From: Cryptomeria japonica
Taxonomy: Eukaryota; Streptophyta; Pinopsida; Cupressales; Cupressaceae
Length of the DNA: 64,000 nt
Reading direction: 5' to 3'
NCBI RefSeq assembly: GCF_030272615.1
Contig: NC_081412.1
Location: 476,169,657-476,233,656, forward strand
In this document: in pieces, positions 45,983 through 57,841 of the stretch
Numbering within the stretch: position 1 is the stretch's first letter
Layout: each line of letters starts with the position of its first letter
The notes under the pieces: model-generated
Databases searched by the model: none
What the model saw: the letters and a program-made list of their open reading frames with translations, nothing else
What the model was told of the DNA's origin: nothing
Made by a program: the position numbers and the translations under genes

Positions 45983-46516
45983 CGGTTGCTTACTAGGTAG
46001 TGGTGCTTCGGCCAGTTGATCTGCTAGTACTTGTCCTTTGATAGCTCAATGCTCTATGTAGTGGATATCAAATTCACTAAGAATCATGACCCATTTAGCC
46101 AATCAGCCTGTAAGAGCTGCTTTGCTGAGTAAATATTTGAGAGGATCAATCTTGGCAACTAGCTTGGTTGTGTGAGCCAGCATGTAATGTCGGAACTTTT
46201 GAGAGGCGAAGACCACAGCCAGGCAGGCATTCTCAATAAATGTGTAGTTGAGTTCATAGCCGTTTAATGTCTTGCTGATGTAATAAATAGCCTGTTCCTT
46301 TCCTTGTTGATTTTCTTGTGCTAACAGTGCCCCTAGTGATACATCTGTTGTTGAAATATAGAGAATAAGTGGCTCCCTTGCTATTGGTGGTACTAGAACT
46401 GGTGGGTTCATGAGATATTGCTTGATTTGATAGAAGGATTTAGCACATTTGGCTTCCCATCTGAATGGTAGGCTTTTGTCTGCTAGTTGAATGATGAATC
46501 ACCTGATTGATTGGAG
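45983..46516 (-). pseudogene. RT-linked RNase H of element A
   Basis: The open piece 46411-46103 reads PPVLVPPIAREPLILYISTTDVSLGALLAQENQ, then AIYYISKTLNGYELNYTFIENACLAVVFASQKFRHYML, matching the gypsy RNase H fold; the usual first Asp of the DAS/TDVS motif is retained as TD. Stops on both sides (near 46499, 46475, 46103 and 46052) are TGA where the family has arginine. The region continues LAKWVMILSEFDIHYIE, a conserved RNase H end. Confidence 0.78.
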
Positions 46517-47566
46517 TCATCCTTGTAGAGACCTGAGTTGATTGATATTCTTTGGTGGTGGTATCTCCATGATGGCTTGTACCTTTGCTGGATCCACTTC
46601 AGTACCTTTAGCTGAAACTATGTAGCCTAGTAACTTGCCTGATGTAACCCCGAAGACACACTTCTTAGGGTTGAGTCTGACTTGGAATTTCTCCAATCTA
46701 TCAAAGATATTCTCTAAGATGTCTAGATGTTCTGCTCGGGTGAAGGATTTAGCTAGTAAACCATCCACATAGTCCTCCATGAAGGTATGCATCATGTCAT
46801 GGAAGATTGTTGTCATTGCTCTTTGATAAGTTGCCCCAGCATTCTTCAAGGCGAAAGGCATGACATTCCAACAATACGTTCCCCAAGGACAAGTGAACAT
46901 TGTTCTATCTTGATCCTCTAGAGCAATTTTGATTTGATTATAGCCTGAAAAACCATCCATTAGTGATAGCATTGCATGGCCTGCTGTGAGATCCACAATT
47001 ATGTCAATACTTGGCAAAGGAAAGTCATCCTTTGGACGGGCATTGTTGACATCTCTAAAATCTATGCATATTTTGATACTACCATCTAGTTTTGAAACTA
47101 GCACAATATTTGAAATCCAGTCAGCATAATCTATAGGTCGAATAAATCTGACGTCCAATAGTTTCTTGAGTTCAGCTTTAACCATGAGTGCCACATGTGG
47201 ATTCATTTTTTGCAGTTTTTGCTTAACTGGTTTAGCTCCTGGAGCCATAGATAAGTGATGCATGATCAATTGTGGATTGATCTTGGGCATATCTGCATAT
47301 GACCAAGCAAAATTGATTTTCTTTGCTTTGAAGAATTTGATAAATTCTGGTTTTTCTTCTGTTGTAAGAGATTCTGCTAGATGTATCTTTTTTACTGCTT
47401 CTGTAGTACCAATGTTGATTGATTGAGTGGGCTCAACCAATATGGGTGATCGCTCATGGTAATGTTCTGGAAGAGTGTCAAGTCTCCCATATTTAGATGC
47501 CTTAAAAAGGTTTTCACCCTCAGATGCGTCCTTTATTTTTACCTTTTTGTGATCTAGAGCTACCAT
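46517..47566 (-). pseudogene. Reverse transcriptase of element A
   Basis: A 349-codon open piece with nearly the whole RT: FAWSYADMPKI and LSMAPGAKPVKQKL before the fingers, then ISNIVLVSKLDGSIKICIDFRD, DDFPLPSID, LSLMDGFSGYNQI, TMFTCPWGTYCWNVMPFALKNAGATYQ, the active-site motif at DYVDGLLAKS, and LNPKKCVFGVTSGKLLGYIVS. The catalytic YVDD reads YVDG, so the second Asp is lost by a change of the codon to GGT. This alone should abolish polymerisation. The stop after LRSLQG leads into the RNase H. Confidence 0.85.
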
Positions 47567-48352
47567 TGACTGGTTTTCAGCATCAGATCTTTTATTTGGC
47601 TCATTTTTGTGACTAAGAGACTTGGCACTCCCTATTTTTCAGATATCATTACTTCGTTCACTAGTAGAGCTTGTTTCTGGGTTAATGGTACATAGGTAGT
47701 GGATAATAGATTCATCATCTGGGAAAATTGGTATATCATGGATTTCAGGTTCATCCCAGTCTATGAGGTCAGGAAAGACAACTGGTAAGGAATCGTTAGG
47801 TGGATCAAGGTCAATTGTTGTGATTGTCATGATGGATGTATCTTCGTGATTGGACTAAATGTTAAAGAAGTTAAGGATTTCGTCAAGGTCTTCAATGGTA
47901 TTATCTTCCATATAGACTTGTGCATAATGTTGCTGCTCGTTTTCCTTAGCATCATAGATATTTTGTGGACCAAATTCAAGTGGTCTAGGTTCTATGTTGT
48001 ATGCATTTTGAGAAATGGGTGTATGACTGTCATTGTCACAAATATCCTTAGAAATATTAGAACAACTGCCCCATTCATATTAATTGGAATCGGTCTTAGA
48101 GGTAGTATCCTAGATTCTTTCTATGTTGTAGACTAGTATGTTGTAGGGAGAGAATAGGTCTTTGATGATTGATACAAGTTTTGTATTTTTCTTGGACTCT
48201 GTGTCAGATCCTGCTTCTACCTTTTGTATTTGTTCATATACTTCCCCTTGTTGAGAAGGAATGATATTATCAGGAGGTGAGTCTGCTTTGTTGGAGATTC
48301 ATTCTGGGATGTGATGTACTGCTGTAGATACTGCTTTCTTTTGGATGATGGG
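47567..48352 (-). pseudogene. Acidic linker between G-patch region and RT, element A
   Basis: Same phase as its neighbours, with several stops. The longest open piece (47830-47639) is acidic: DLIDWDEPEIHDIPIFPDDESI. No domain recognised; comparable acidic linkers precede RT in Tat-type elements. Confidence 0.5.
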
Positions 48353-49579
48353 CTATGCTTGATGCTGCTTCCTTTCATGTTGTTCACATTCTTTACGTAT
48401 TTTCTCTGCTGACTCAAATAGTGCCTCTTGCCAAGATTCTTCTTTGTACTTCTTCCTTGGTTTCCACTGGGGTTTTTGATATGTGCGTGGTGTTTTTCTT
48501 GGTAGTAGAGTAAGTTCATAACCCAATCCTATTTTGTCTCTACTAGATTGTGAATGAGGATCTATTGGTTCTGTGACGCCTTCCTTATGCTTTCCAATAG
48601 GTCCTTTGCCATTGTATCCCATTTTTTGCATGATTAAGTAGCCCTTTCCGTACAGGTGTGTTGGTATAACTATCTCCATAGTAGCTTCTTTGTTATTATC
48701 TTCGTCATCTTTGTATAACCAACTAAGGATGTCATTTGCCTCTAATTCATGCTCTAGAGTGCCTAGCTGGATGGATGTGCCATCAAACTTGGTGATGGGC
48801 TGAGTTGCTTGACGTGCTGAGGCAGTAGGTAATCCATGAGATTTAGGTGATACTGGTAATTTGGCCAAACACATGGGTTCCAAAGAGTATTCCCCCATGC
48901 CGTGTTCTTTGATTTTGAGTTTATACTTGAAATCTCTAGACAGTGATGTAGACCTTTCCTGTTGGATATCTGGTGTTAAAGGATTTGGTTTTTCTCTATT
49001 ATGCGGAACCAGGCTGTCTTGGGCTGCCCCCATTGCATTACAGTGCTGAAATGGATTATGATCAGCTGATATAGAAATCTCATGTCCATTGTAGGGAAAT
49101 TTTACACACTGGTGATAGGTGGAAGGCACTACTTGCATTTCATGTATCCAAGGTCAACCTAATAGGATATTGTATATGAGATCTATGTCTAATACCTGGC
49201 ACATAGTATCTTTCTGCATTGGTCCTACCTGTATTGGTAACATCACTGTTCCTTTAGAGGATCTTTCTTCATCATCATATGCCTTTATAGTAATCTTTTT
49301 GTGTGGATCAATAGACTCCTCAGAGAAGCCTAATGCATGAACAAGTTTTAAGGTACAGATATTGAGTCCAGCTCCTCCATCTATTAATACTCTCTTGACT
49401 CTGTGTTTATAGACAATGGCTTCAATATGGAGAGGAGTATTATGTGGATGGCTCAATGAGATATTGTCGTGCTCAGAAAAAGTGAAATTATGAGGCCCTG
49501 TCATATGAGCGACCATGGCTTGGAATTTGTCAGTATCCAGATCTTGAGGTACATTTGTTTCCAATAATGCTTGTTCCAA
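48353..49579 (-). pseudogene. Protease and G-patch-like region, element A
   Basis: The open piece 49579-49154 holds an aspartic protease with active-site motif VLIDGGAGLNICTL (D-G-G in place of D-T/S-G, as often in plant elements) and IYNILLG, where a TGA stands for the expected arginine of LLGRPW. The next piece (49138-48353) begins with MQVVPSTYHQCVKFPYNG, the usual sequence after the protease, and later shows a G-patch-like segment GYLIMQKMGYNGKGPIGKHKEG with GLGYE. G-patch is a glycine-rich nucleic-acid-binding motif; assignment by pattern only. Confidence 0.75.
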
Positions 49580-49591
49580 TATGTCTTTGTG

Positions 49592-51646
49592 TTATGGAAA
49601 AAGTTTTAGCAACTCTAGTATGAATATTTGAGCAGGATTTTTGCACAGTTGGCTGACTAGATCATATTGAAGTTTGGGTACAGTGTTTGTTGTTGACATA
49701 TGTCCTTTCAAGACATATTTTTGAGCTCTGGTGGTTACGTTGACTGATTCATGATTATGCTGGTCTCGGATTGTGATGACATTTACATGATTGTTGATAG
49801 CTAATATATGATTAATGGTGTTATTGTAAACGTGATTGATACGAGCCCCACGGGTATCATTTGAAGTGGAAGCTCCATCTTTGTTATAGTTTGGAAGAGG
49901 ATTCTTGAAAGCTCCATGGTCACCGTTTGTCTTGAGACCATCTACTATTAAATCACCTCTATCAATCATGTCTTGAACACTATTTTTCAATCGCATGCAA
50001 TCATTTGTTTGATGACCTTCATTGCGATGAAAATCACAAAAGTGTGAGTCATTCCACTAAGGTGGTTTGATTTGTGGTTCATAGTTGCTGATTGCGGGCA
50101 AAGAGATAATCTTGTTTGCCAGGAGTTGTCTGAATGCTGACTCCAATAATTGACCCAGTGGTGTGTAGATGCATTTTTGATAAGTGTTGGTAGTACCCCG
50201 TGAATTATTGTGAGGTCCTCGATTTGTGTTATTGTTGGTATTGTTTGCATTATTGGTATTCGGTTGATTGATATTAGGTGCGCAAGCGTTAGTGTCAGGG
50301 TTAGCACCTTTGGGATTTTTTGTAGCTTGAGGATTTCCTGATAATGTGAGCACAGGCTACTTGGATTTTGGATCATTGGGTTCATTGCCACCTTCATTTC
50401 CATTGTTTTTATTTCTGGTCCAAAACCTAGATTTGTCTAAGTTGTTGTTGTTTTGATTGTTGTAGTTTGATGAACCTGTTCCTTCTTTGAAGAATTTTAG
50501 TGTTCCTTTCTTGACACATGCTTCTTCCACTTGAATACCGTTTTCAATCAGTTTAGCGAAAGAGGGTATGCATTGGAGCTTGAGCCTGTAACTCATCTCA
50601 CTATTCAAGTTGTTGATGAAAATTTCCATTTTCTCCTTTTCGGGAATATCGCGAGGATACCTTGAAACCATACGATGCCAATGCTGAAGGAATGCCATGA
50701 ATGTTTCATTGTTTTTCTATTTGGTATTACAAACGTCTAGCATGGTGATAGCATGTTGAATGTTATAGGAATACTATGTTATAAACTTGTTGACTAATTC
50801 ATCAAATGATCTGACAGGAGGTGTGATCTTAGATAACCACTCCATTGTTTGTCCCCCCAAGCTTCTTGGGAATAACCTCATCAAATAGGTGTTGTCATGA
50901 GCGAATTCAAGACTCATTGTGCAAAATTCTTGAACATGATCTCGGGGATCACTTTTCCCATCATATTTGTCAAATTTGGGAACGTCTGAGTTTGGAGGAA
51001 AAGGCACCATGTTCAATCTTCTATCAAATGGATAAGGACAGATTTCATTTAATGAGTACCGCACTATTGTCCCTTGTTGCATGTCTTGCATTTGTCTTTG
51101 TAACATTTGCATTTGTTGAGTAAGAGCAACCAAAGGTGCATTATTTTGTCGAGGAAGAAACTCTTCCCTTGTATTAGTTCTCAGCTGAAAAGGTGTGTTA
51201 AATGGTATATTTTGCTCTGGAGTTTCTAGCTCAGGTATACGTTATTCTGGAATGTGTTGCTCAGGTATGTGTTGTTAAAGGTTACGAGTTTCCTCTTCTC
51301 TTTGTTGTTCTTGATATGCATATTGTTGAGATCCGGTTCTAAAGATGTTTGCATCTAAATCTTCGGGAAGTTTAACGCCTTTACTTGTGAGCATAAGTAG
51401 ATACTTCTCTTTGTCATTTTCCATGAGTCTTTCTACAAGTTTTTGAAAGGAAGTGCTTTCTTGACATTCTCGAAGGAGTTCTTCCATGATCTCAGGTTCT
51501 TCTAGATGTGGTCCTTCAAATGGATTAGATAACCTTCGAGTCATGCTTGATTCTGGTGTTGCTTCGCTTTGTTTTTTTAGTTGAGAGCGAGTTATAGGCA
51601 TCTTAGTAGAAGCTTTCTGTGACAAAGGGGACAAAATCCTCTTCAA
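49592..51646 (-). pseudogene. Gag of element A
   Basis: One phase broken by stops near 51275, 51241, 50774, 50719, 50357 and 50057. From the N-terminus: a hydrophilic part starting MPITRSQLKKQSEATPESS, a Gln-rich coiled-coil-like run (LTQQMQMLQRQMQDMQQG), the Gag core (FDKYDGKSDPRDHVQEF, QTMEWLSKI with the conserved Trp, and WHRMVSRYPRDIPEKEKME), an Asn-rich stretch, LESAFRQLLANKIISLP, and a zinc-knuckle-like CDFHRNEGHQTNDC. The stops are TAA or TAG where CAA or CAG fits, indicating decay after insertion. Confidence 0.78.
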
Positions 51647-52459
51647 TATGTTGTTCTAGGGTTGGTGGTTCAAATCGGGGTGTGTTGTATGTGATGCATT
51701 CGTCGGGCAAGAATGCTGAATTGATCTTTCCTCCACGATTAATTCGTTGATTGAATGCGGATTTTTGGCAATATGCTCTAGTTTTCAAAGGCTCCCTATC
51801 AAATTTAGTGGATTTGTTCTCGATATAGCATTGAATGTGATGAAGAAATGTTCGATGAGACTTGAAAAGTTAACGATTGATGTACAAAAACTTATTTCTT
51901 TTGAGGAATTTGGAAAAACTTGGTTGTTGTTTCTTCAACATGATGTTATGATAAAAATTCTTTTTTCTCAGAATATGGGGATTAGTCATGCATAAGTGAT
52001 TCAATGGTTTCCTTTGATTGGTTTTGGATTTAGTTGATCTTGCTTCAAAAACTTATGTTTTACTTTATCAAAGTGAAGGTTTAGATGCCCCCTAATGACA
52101 AAGCGTATCAAATGATAAGGAAAAAGTCTCTTGATATGGAAACCTGATTTGACAACTTGAGATTTTTTGAACAAGTTTTTTTGAGATAAAAATCCGTGAG
52201 ATGATAAAGGACCTATTTGCCACTTGTGATGATTTTTCCTGATTTTGATAGGATAGATATGTTTATCGCATAATCAGCTTTGGATTTTGGACAACTTTTG
52301 TTTTGACACGAAATTTGGCTCAAGAAATAGTTTGTAAAGCTGTGTTTTTGTTACTCTGTTTTCTTGAAAAATGATGCTGATGAAAAGAGGCTTCCAAATA
52401 TGTTTTCTAAATTTTCAAAATTCCTTACTGTATTGCCCTCTGTTTTTTCGGTTTTGATC

Positions 52460-52835
52460 ACACACTAAAACAGAGACAAGATGCACTAACAAAATTACTT
52501 CATGTGCTAAGTAAAGGAATATACATGCTAAGCTGCCCCTTGTTACGCGCTAAAGTTTTCGACTATTTAAAATTTGTTGTCTGCCTGTTTGAAAAGTCAT
52601 GCACTAATATGGGTCTGCTACGTGCTAACTGTTCAACCCTATGCACTAAAGTTTGAATCCTACGCGCTAAGCTGATGTTTCAACGTGCTAGGCTATTTTT
52701 CGGATGCGCTAACTATTTAATACTGTTTTGAATTTTTTGGTGACGTGCTACTGTTAAAACTTAGCACACTAAAGTGAAGGTTTTACGCGCTAAAAGACGT
52801 ACTACATGGGCTAAGAAGTTGCTCTCACGTGCTAG
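52460..52835 (+). repeat. (A/T)YGYGCTAA motif cluster, element A leader, inner
   Basis: About 15 copies of ACGCGCTAA or variants (ATGCACTAA, ACGTGCTAA, ATGCGCTAA) in 375 bases. Spacers are unrelated and of uneven length. Confidence 0.75.
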
Positions 52836-54349
52836 ACTGCCCTGATATTTTCTTTTAGTGGGGTTTTTGCAAACTTTTGATTTTTGTTTTGAGTTTTTCA
52901 GGATTGATGGATGATTTTCTGAAGTAACAAATGCAAACACAACACCAAAGAGACAACCATTTTGTCTAATCTAACAAAAAGTGTATGTTCTGTGAGGATG
53001 TGTTGAAATCCTCAATGTTTTAACAGGTTTAGATACAAATAATACACTTCAGAAAGACTCTTTATTCAAGGGTCATAAATAATACCATAGCCCACTAGTC
53101 TCGATACTCTGTCAGCTCAAACAGCCCTGTCACCCCCTAGGGGGCGCCCGTTTTTTTGCCTTTTGCCAGAAATTAACCCAAAGTGAATTGCTTCATAGTT
53201 GAGTAGTTATCTTGGGAGATATATGGTGAGTGATCTTGGGGGCGGATTCTTCTGCACCCTTGCACTATGATATTATAAATATTTGGTTACTGACTCGGCT
53301 CAAGGTTTCTATTTTTAAGGTTCTTAATCAGGCTTCATGTTCGACCGTCAGTGATAAACTCCCTCAGGAGGCTTCCCAACCTTTAGAACAAAGGCTTTAC
53401 GTATCTCAAGGATACTAGGGGAAGGCCAATTGCTGTGCGCAACCATTGAAAAGGACTTTCATCACTTTCCACCTTTGATTATAGTGGGTTGGAACACTTG
53501 GCATCAAAGTTGTTTCCTACTTAGGTCGTTCCCTTCACACTGGCCATAAATGGCTTTAAGAGTTGATTCCAACTCCTCGGGAAGGTAGGCCTGCTAAAGG
53601 ATGTATATGCTTGAAATATAGAAAGCTTTTAAGAGTAGTCTGGCTTTTTGATCACCCAGTTAAGGGGAGAGCATATGCCTTCTACTTTCGAAACAAGGCA
53701 ATCAAAGTTCTTTTTAAGCCTCAATTCAATGATTTGCCAACCTCTACTTGGAGATGTTGCTCCAACAAGCATGGTGTTCCTTTTATTTCCTCAAAGCAAT
53801 GATTATCTAATCTAGTAAAGGAACCTGGTCAACAAAGTAAAATTTCGATGCGGTCAACAAAAGAAAATCGGTAAAGGGAGTGACTTCCCTCTTTTGTTTT
53901 GAACAAAACAGGACAAGTGTGATTCTTTAACTTTGCAAAAAAATGAAGTGAATCCTTTTATGCACCAAAGGATGGTGAAGTTCTTTTTAGCCCTTTTGAT
54001 TTCAAAACTTGAACGTTTGACTTGTTCTTTTTAGAGCCCAAATTTGAGAAATTTTTCTCCTAAAAAAGCAAGAAAGATTGATTTTGTGGTTCTTTTTACA
54101 ACCCAAATAAGGTGAGTTCAATTTAATTTAACAAGAGTTACGAATAGTTTAAATTCTAACTAACTTGACTAAGTTAGCAAAAATTTAAACTACTTATAGC
54201 TCTAAAAATAACACTAAGTTCATCCCTGCAATAAGATGTTAGAAATCCTGCAAAATATTAGCTCAAAATGGCTAGAAAAACTTGGGTTTTAGTGGACTTC
54301 TACAAGTCTAAATTTTAACTTTCGGTTACGATTTTTTTTTTGTTTCCAT

Positions 54350-54628
54350 CTGTGCTGCGCTATAGGACAAATTGTACATGCTACAAAACCATAGTGATGC
54401 GCTAAAAGAAATCAGTGATGTGCTAAACTATTTTCAGGATGCGCTACTCTGCGTTCTGGAGGCACTGCTCTATTTTTCTCCCGCATCGAAACCTACAGGA
54501 AAAGTTTGTATTATGATGCGCTAAGGAAAAGACTTTACGCGCTATGTGATGGGCCCAATGCGCTGAATAGTAGGTCGGATGCGCTAGTCTGTTAACCAGA
54601 TGCGCTAGGGAATGTTTCCCACGCGCTG
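54350..54628 (+). repeat. GATGCGCTA motif cluster, element A leader, outer
   Basis: About ten copies of GATGCGCTA, ACGCGCTA or ATGTGCTA in 280 bases, about 70 bases before the primer site. The orientation is opposite to the TAGCGC cluster at the other end of the element. Confidence 0.75.
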
Positions 54629-54694
54629 ATTCTTGTTTCCCGTGGACCTGCAAAAGTGGTTAATTTCAAAAACCAATTTGATATATGGGGTCGG

Positions 54695-54712
54695 GCCCCA
54701 CGGTGGGTGCCA
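54695..54712 (-). promoter_or_regulatory. Primer binding site, tRNA-Lys type, element A
   Basis: On the minus strand TGGCACCCACCGTGGGGC lies four bases after the CCCGCATACA end of the 5' LTR. It matches the complement of the plant tRNA-Lys 3' end at 17 of 18 bases (from memory of that tRNA). Confidence 0.7.
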
Positions 54713-54716
54713 GAAA

Positions 54717-56382
54717 TGTATGCGGGAAAATTGGGTGGATAGAACTGAAAATGTGAAAAATGGAGTTCTAGGGAGACTTGTCCACACACCCACAGAACTT
54801 ATTAGTGCAAGCTATGGAGTCATGAAGTATGGCTCAGCTTCCCAAGGTTGGTTCGATGGTTCTCTATCTCACAAGGTCCCTCAAACCAATGTTTTTTCTC
54901 TCAAATCACTAAGAAAAATGGTTTAGGGATGACAAATGCAAGAATGAGGGATGCTTTCGTTGATTTTAAGATGAGATGCATCCTAAGCTATGCATGATCC
55001 TATAAATGCAATAAACTAGTTATAAGATGACAAGGTTAGTAAACAAGACTATCCTAGCATACTATATCAGTCCCTAATTTAAGCTAAATGATAAAGAAAG
55101 TACTCTAAACATGCATATTTAGATTAATTTCTATCTAAAAGAGAGGCTAAAATGATGAGCATAAAATGGTATGAAAGCTTGAATGTATTTGAGCATAAGT
55201 ATGATGCTAAAGACTTGGATTCCAAAATGGAGGAATGAGAGCTCTATTTATAGCAAAAATAGGGAAATGGATGGTTAGGATTGAAAGATATAATCAAGGG
55301 TTGAGTTTAAAAGTTGGGAATCCATGTTTGCAATTGGCACCAATGAAATGGTGACAAATGTCAACATAGGGTTGGGTTGAGAAAAAGGGTTGGAGGCATT
55401 AAATGCCTGACAAGACCTCTTGGTTATCCTAGGGGTAAGGGTTAAGGTTAAGTTAGGATTACCCATTGGATCAAGCTTTAACCCTAAGGATAAACTTTTG
55501 TGCAAAAGATTAAGGGATAACCATGGTCAAAGCATTGAAGGCTTGATAAGACCCTTGGGTTACATGGAGATTAACTTTAGAGAAAGTCTCTAATCATGCT
55601 AGAGGGTTGAGTTAACCATTAATGGTTTGGGAGACTTGGAAAATTAAGTGGTTGAAGCCTTTAAGGGTTTTCAAAGACTTGGAAAATTAAGTGGTTGAAG
55701 CCTTTAAGGGTTTTCAAAGACTTTGAAGGTTTGAGAAGTGACCTCCCCTTGCTTAGGGATGTGACAAAGTTTAGGAGATGGGTTAGGCTAATTAGAAGTG
55801 ATTAGAAGAGTCTAGAAGGGGGTTAGGAATAGGGTTTAGGAGGCAAGTGGGAGATGTAGGATTTTGCAAGTGGATGGAGAGATAATATGATTTAATTGAA
55901 ATAAAGTTAATTTAATTCAATTTGGTTGTAATTTGGGAAATTGAATAATTTAGATTTATTCAATTCTGGATAACTATTTAATTAAATTTGAATTTAATTA
56001 AAAGTGGATAGAAGGGATTTAATTGAATAAAATGATTTATTCATTAAATGGTAAAAAGAGGTCTAGTGAATTTAATTTAAATAAATTGAGTAATTTACTT
56101 AATTGAAATAGAAGAATGTGGGTGATTCAATTAAATTAGATTTAATTAAATAGAGAAATGAACATAAAATATTCATTTAGGAATATGGTCATTTTTATAC
56201 GTCTACAATTTCTATATGCATGTTATGATTATTATATGCATGTTTATGAATGTGATGCTAATCATGTGGATGTAGGCTAATATATGTATGATTTGTTGTT
56301 TGTAATGCTTTATGTATGGAATGCCATGATGATGATGTATGCCTAATGAAATGAGGCTAACTATGAAATAGATAGCACTTGT
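54717..56382 (-). repeat. 5' LTR of element A (right copy) with shared flank
   Basis: Repeat of 38765-40358, with a 57-base tandem duplication near 55630-55735 (GGAAAATTAAGTGGTTGAAG twice) that the left copy lacks. LTR-like ends TGTATG...CTACA delimit 54717-56207. A minus-strand TATA box lies at 55244-55252. Confidence 0.75.
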
Positions 56383-57068
56383 GTTTCTATTGATGAAATG
56401 AAGATATGCAACTTTGTTTGATATAATGAAATGTAATGAATCTAATGAGTTATGTAAATGTATATAGATGGTTTAGAAAAATGAATGTAAAATGGATAGA
56501 CAAATGTATAGTACAAATGTTTATGTGATTATTTCTAAATGAATGCATGTGTAACATGTTTTTGTTGGACTGTTCCTTTTTGTATCTCATCGCTTTTGTT
56601 GTTTAAGTTCTGCTTGTAAAGGTTTTCGGGGCCCCTTCAAAACGTGCTTTTACCTTAATCAAAAACATGTATAAATGGATGTCGAGACAAATGTTTATTG
56701 TTATGATTCTAAATGACTTAAAATATGACTAAGTGAAATGATAATGCAACTAAGGGGGAATGAATAACTGCACCTTAATGCAATTAAAAGGATAATGAAT
56801 GCATCTTGATGAATCCTAAATGAAATCTTTTTAAGATAAAATGAATGAGTATAAGAATATACTGGATGGATAGATGAATGCACTTTAACTAATGGATAGA
56901 TAAATAAATGCATGTAACTAAAGGGATATATATGAATGTATTGTAAACAAACTTAAATGATGATAAATGACGATGAATGATTTAATGCTGCGAAGCTAAG
57001 TATATGATAATGAATGCAACTAAATGATATTAAATGCACTTTAATGAAATATTGAAAATGAATGTAAT
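56383..57068. other. No recognisable gene
   Basis: AT-rich DNA dominated by AATGAATGNA-like degenerate repeats. It may be the continuation of element B interrupted by element A, since the text on either side is similar in style; this is a guess. Confidence 0.35.
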
Positions 57069-57518
57069 TGTAGGATTTTACCAAGATCAAGGGCACAATG
57101 AAAAGCATAAAAGAGAGACAATAGAATGACAAAAACAAACTATATTCTCATCAATATGCAAATGATCAACTGGATTAACCAATACAATGAATATAGGCCT
57201 GCTTATATAGGCAAGGCCATATGGATGTACGAGCACACAATTATGACATGTGGCTCAATGAGAAACAAGGATAGGTAAGAAATACTAGGGGTAGGTAGGA
57301 GAAATAATATAATATTCCACAAGAGGTGGATGACCCACCGAATGTGGAGTGTAACAACAAAATAAGACCACAAAAGGTGGAATTTCTCCTACAATCTCTA
57401 TTCCTATGTGCACACTTCCCTAAGTGTCTCAAATCCAAACTATGAAGAGATGCGTTATCCTAAGTTAACTTAAGTAAATTGTAATAATATCCAAAATGAA
57501 TATTTATTTACACCAACA
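57069..57518 (-). repeat. 3' LTR of a Ty1/copia element (450 bp)
   Basis: On the minus strand it starts TGTTGGTGTAAATAAATATT just after a purine tract (AAGGGGGGG, 57519-57531) and ends GGTAAAATCCTACA. CCTATATAAGCAGG at about 57195-57210 is the TATA region. Length and position after pol fit a copia LTR. Confidence 0.75.
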
Positions 57519-57841
57519 CCCCCCCTTAAGTGCAACTTAGGGGAATGAAGACTCAAGTCAACAATGCAAGATGGGTCCCGGCTACTAGGCCATGATAGGT
57601 ACCCATGTACAATATGCAAATGCAAGCAAAACCATGCAATGCAATCTCTCACAAACGGAGAAAGGGAGAATACCCAGTGGGAAAAAACTCCCCCCCAAAA
57701 GAGAGATGAATGTACAAAAGACTCTCAAAGAAGAGGGACAAAACCTCAAAGAGGAAAAAGTCCCCCCCATAAGAGAGGAAGGAGAAGTCAGCTGACCCCC
57801 CCTAATGACACATCCCGCACCCCCAACAGAGCTTGCAACTG

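Larger units (their letters stand above)
51647..54694 (-). other. Long 5' leader of element A
   Basis: About 3 kb between primer site and Gag. It contains no domain I recognise. It carries two dense clusters of GCGCTA-type motifs (52460-52835 and 54350-54628). Short plus-strand frames at 53230 and 53563 look accidental. Confidence 0.6.
38765..56382 (-). mobile_element. Element A: minus-strand Tat-like Ty3/gypsy element
   Basis: Two direct repeats of about 1.6 kb (38765-40358 and 54717-56382) flank a 14.4-kb interior. The interior carries a tRNA-Lys-type primer site next to the right repeat and, on the minus strand, Gag, protease, G-patch-like, RT, RNase H, second RNase H and integrase. The order RNase H, second RNase H, integrase is that of the Tat lineage. 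All coding pieces share one phase; I found no frameshift, only stops. An antisense PMD frame lies between integrase and the left LTR. Target duplications are not clear, so the outer edges are provisional. Confidence 0.8.

Noticed and set aside
49987-50403. 138-codon minus-strand frame overlapping Gag of element A
   Set aside because: Out of phase with Gag; the Asn-rich and zinc-knuckle residues are in the other phase.
53230-53802. Two plus-strand frames in the element A leader
   Set aside because: Short, antisense to the element and without recognisable motifs; likely chance frames.
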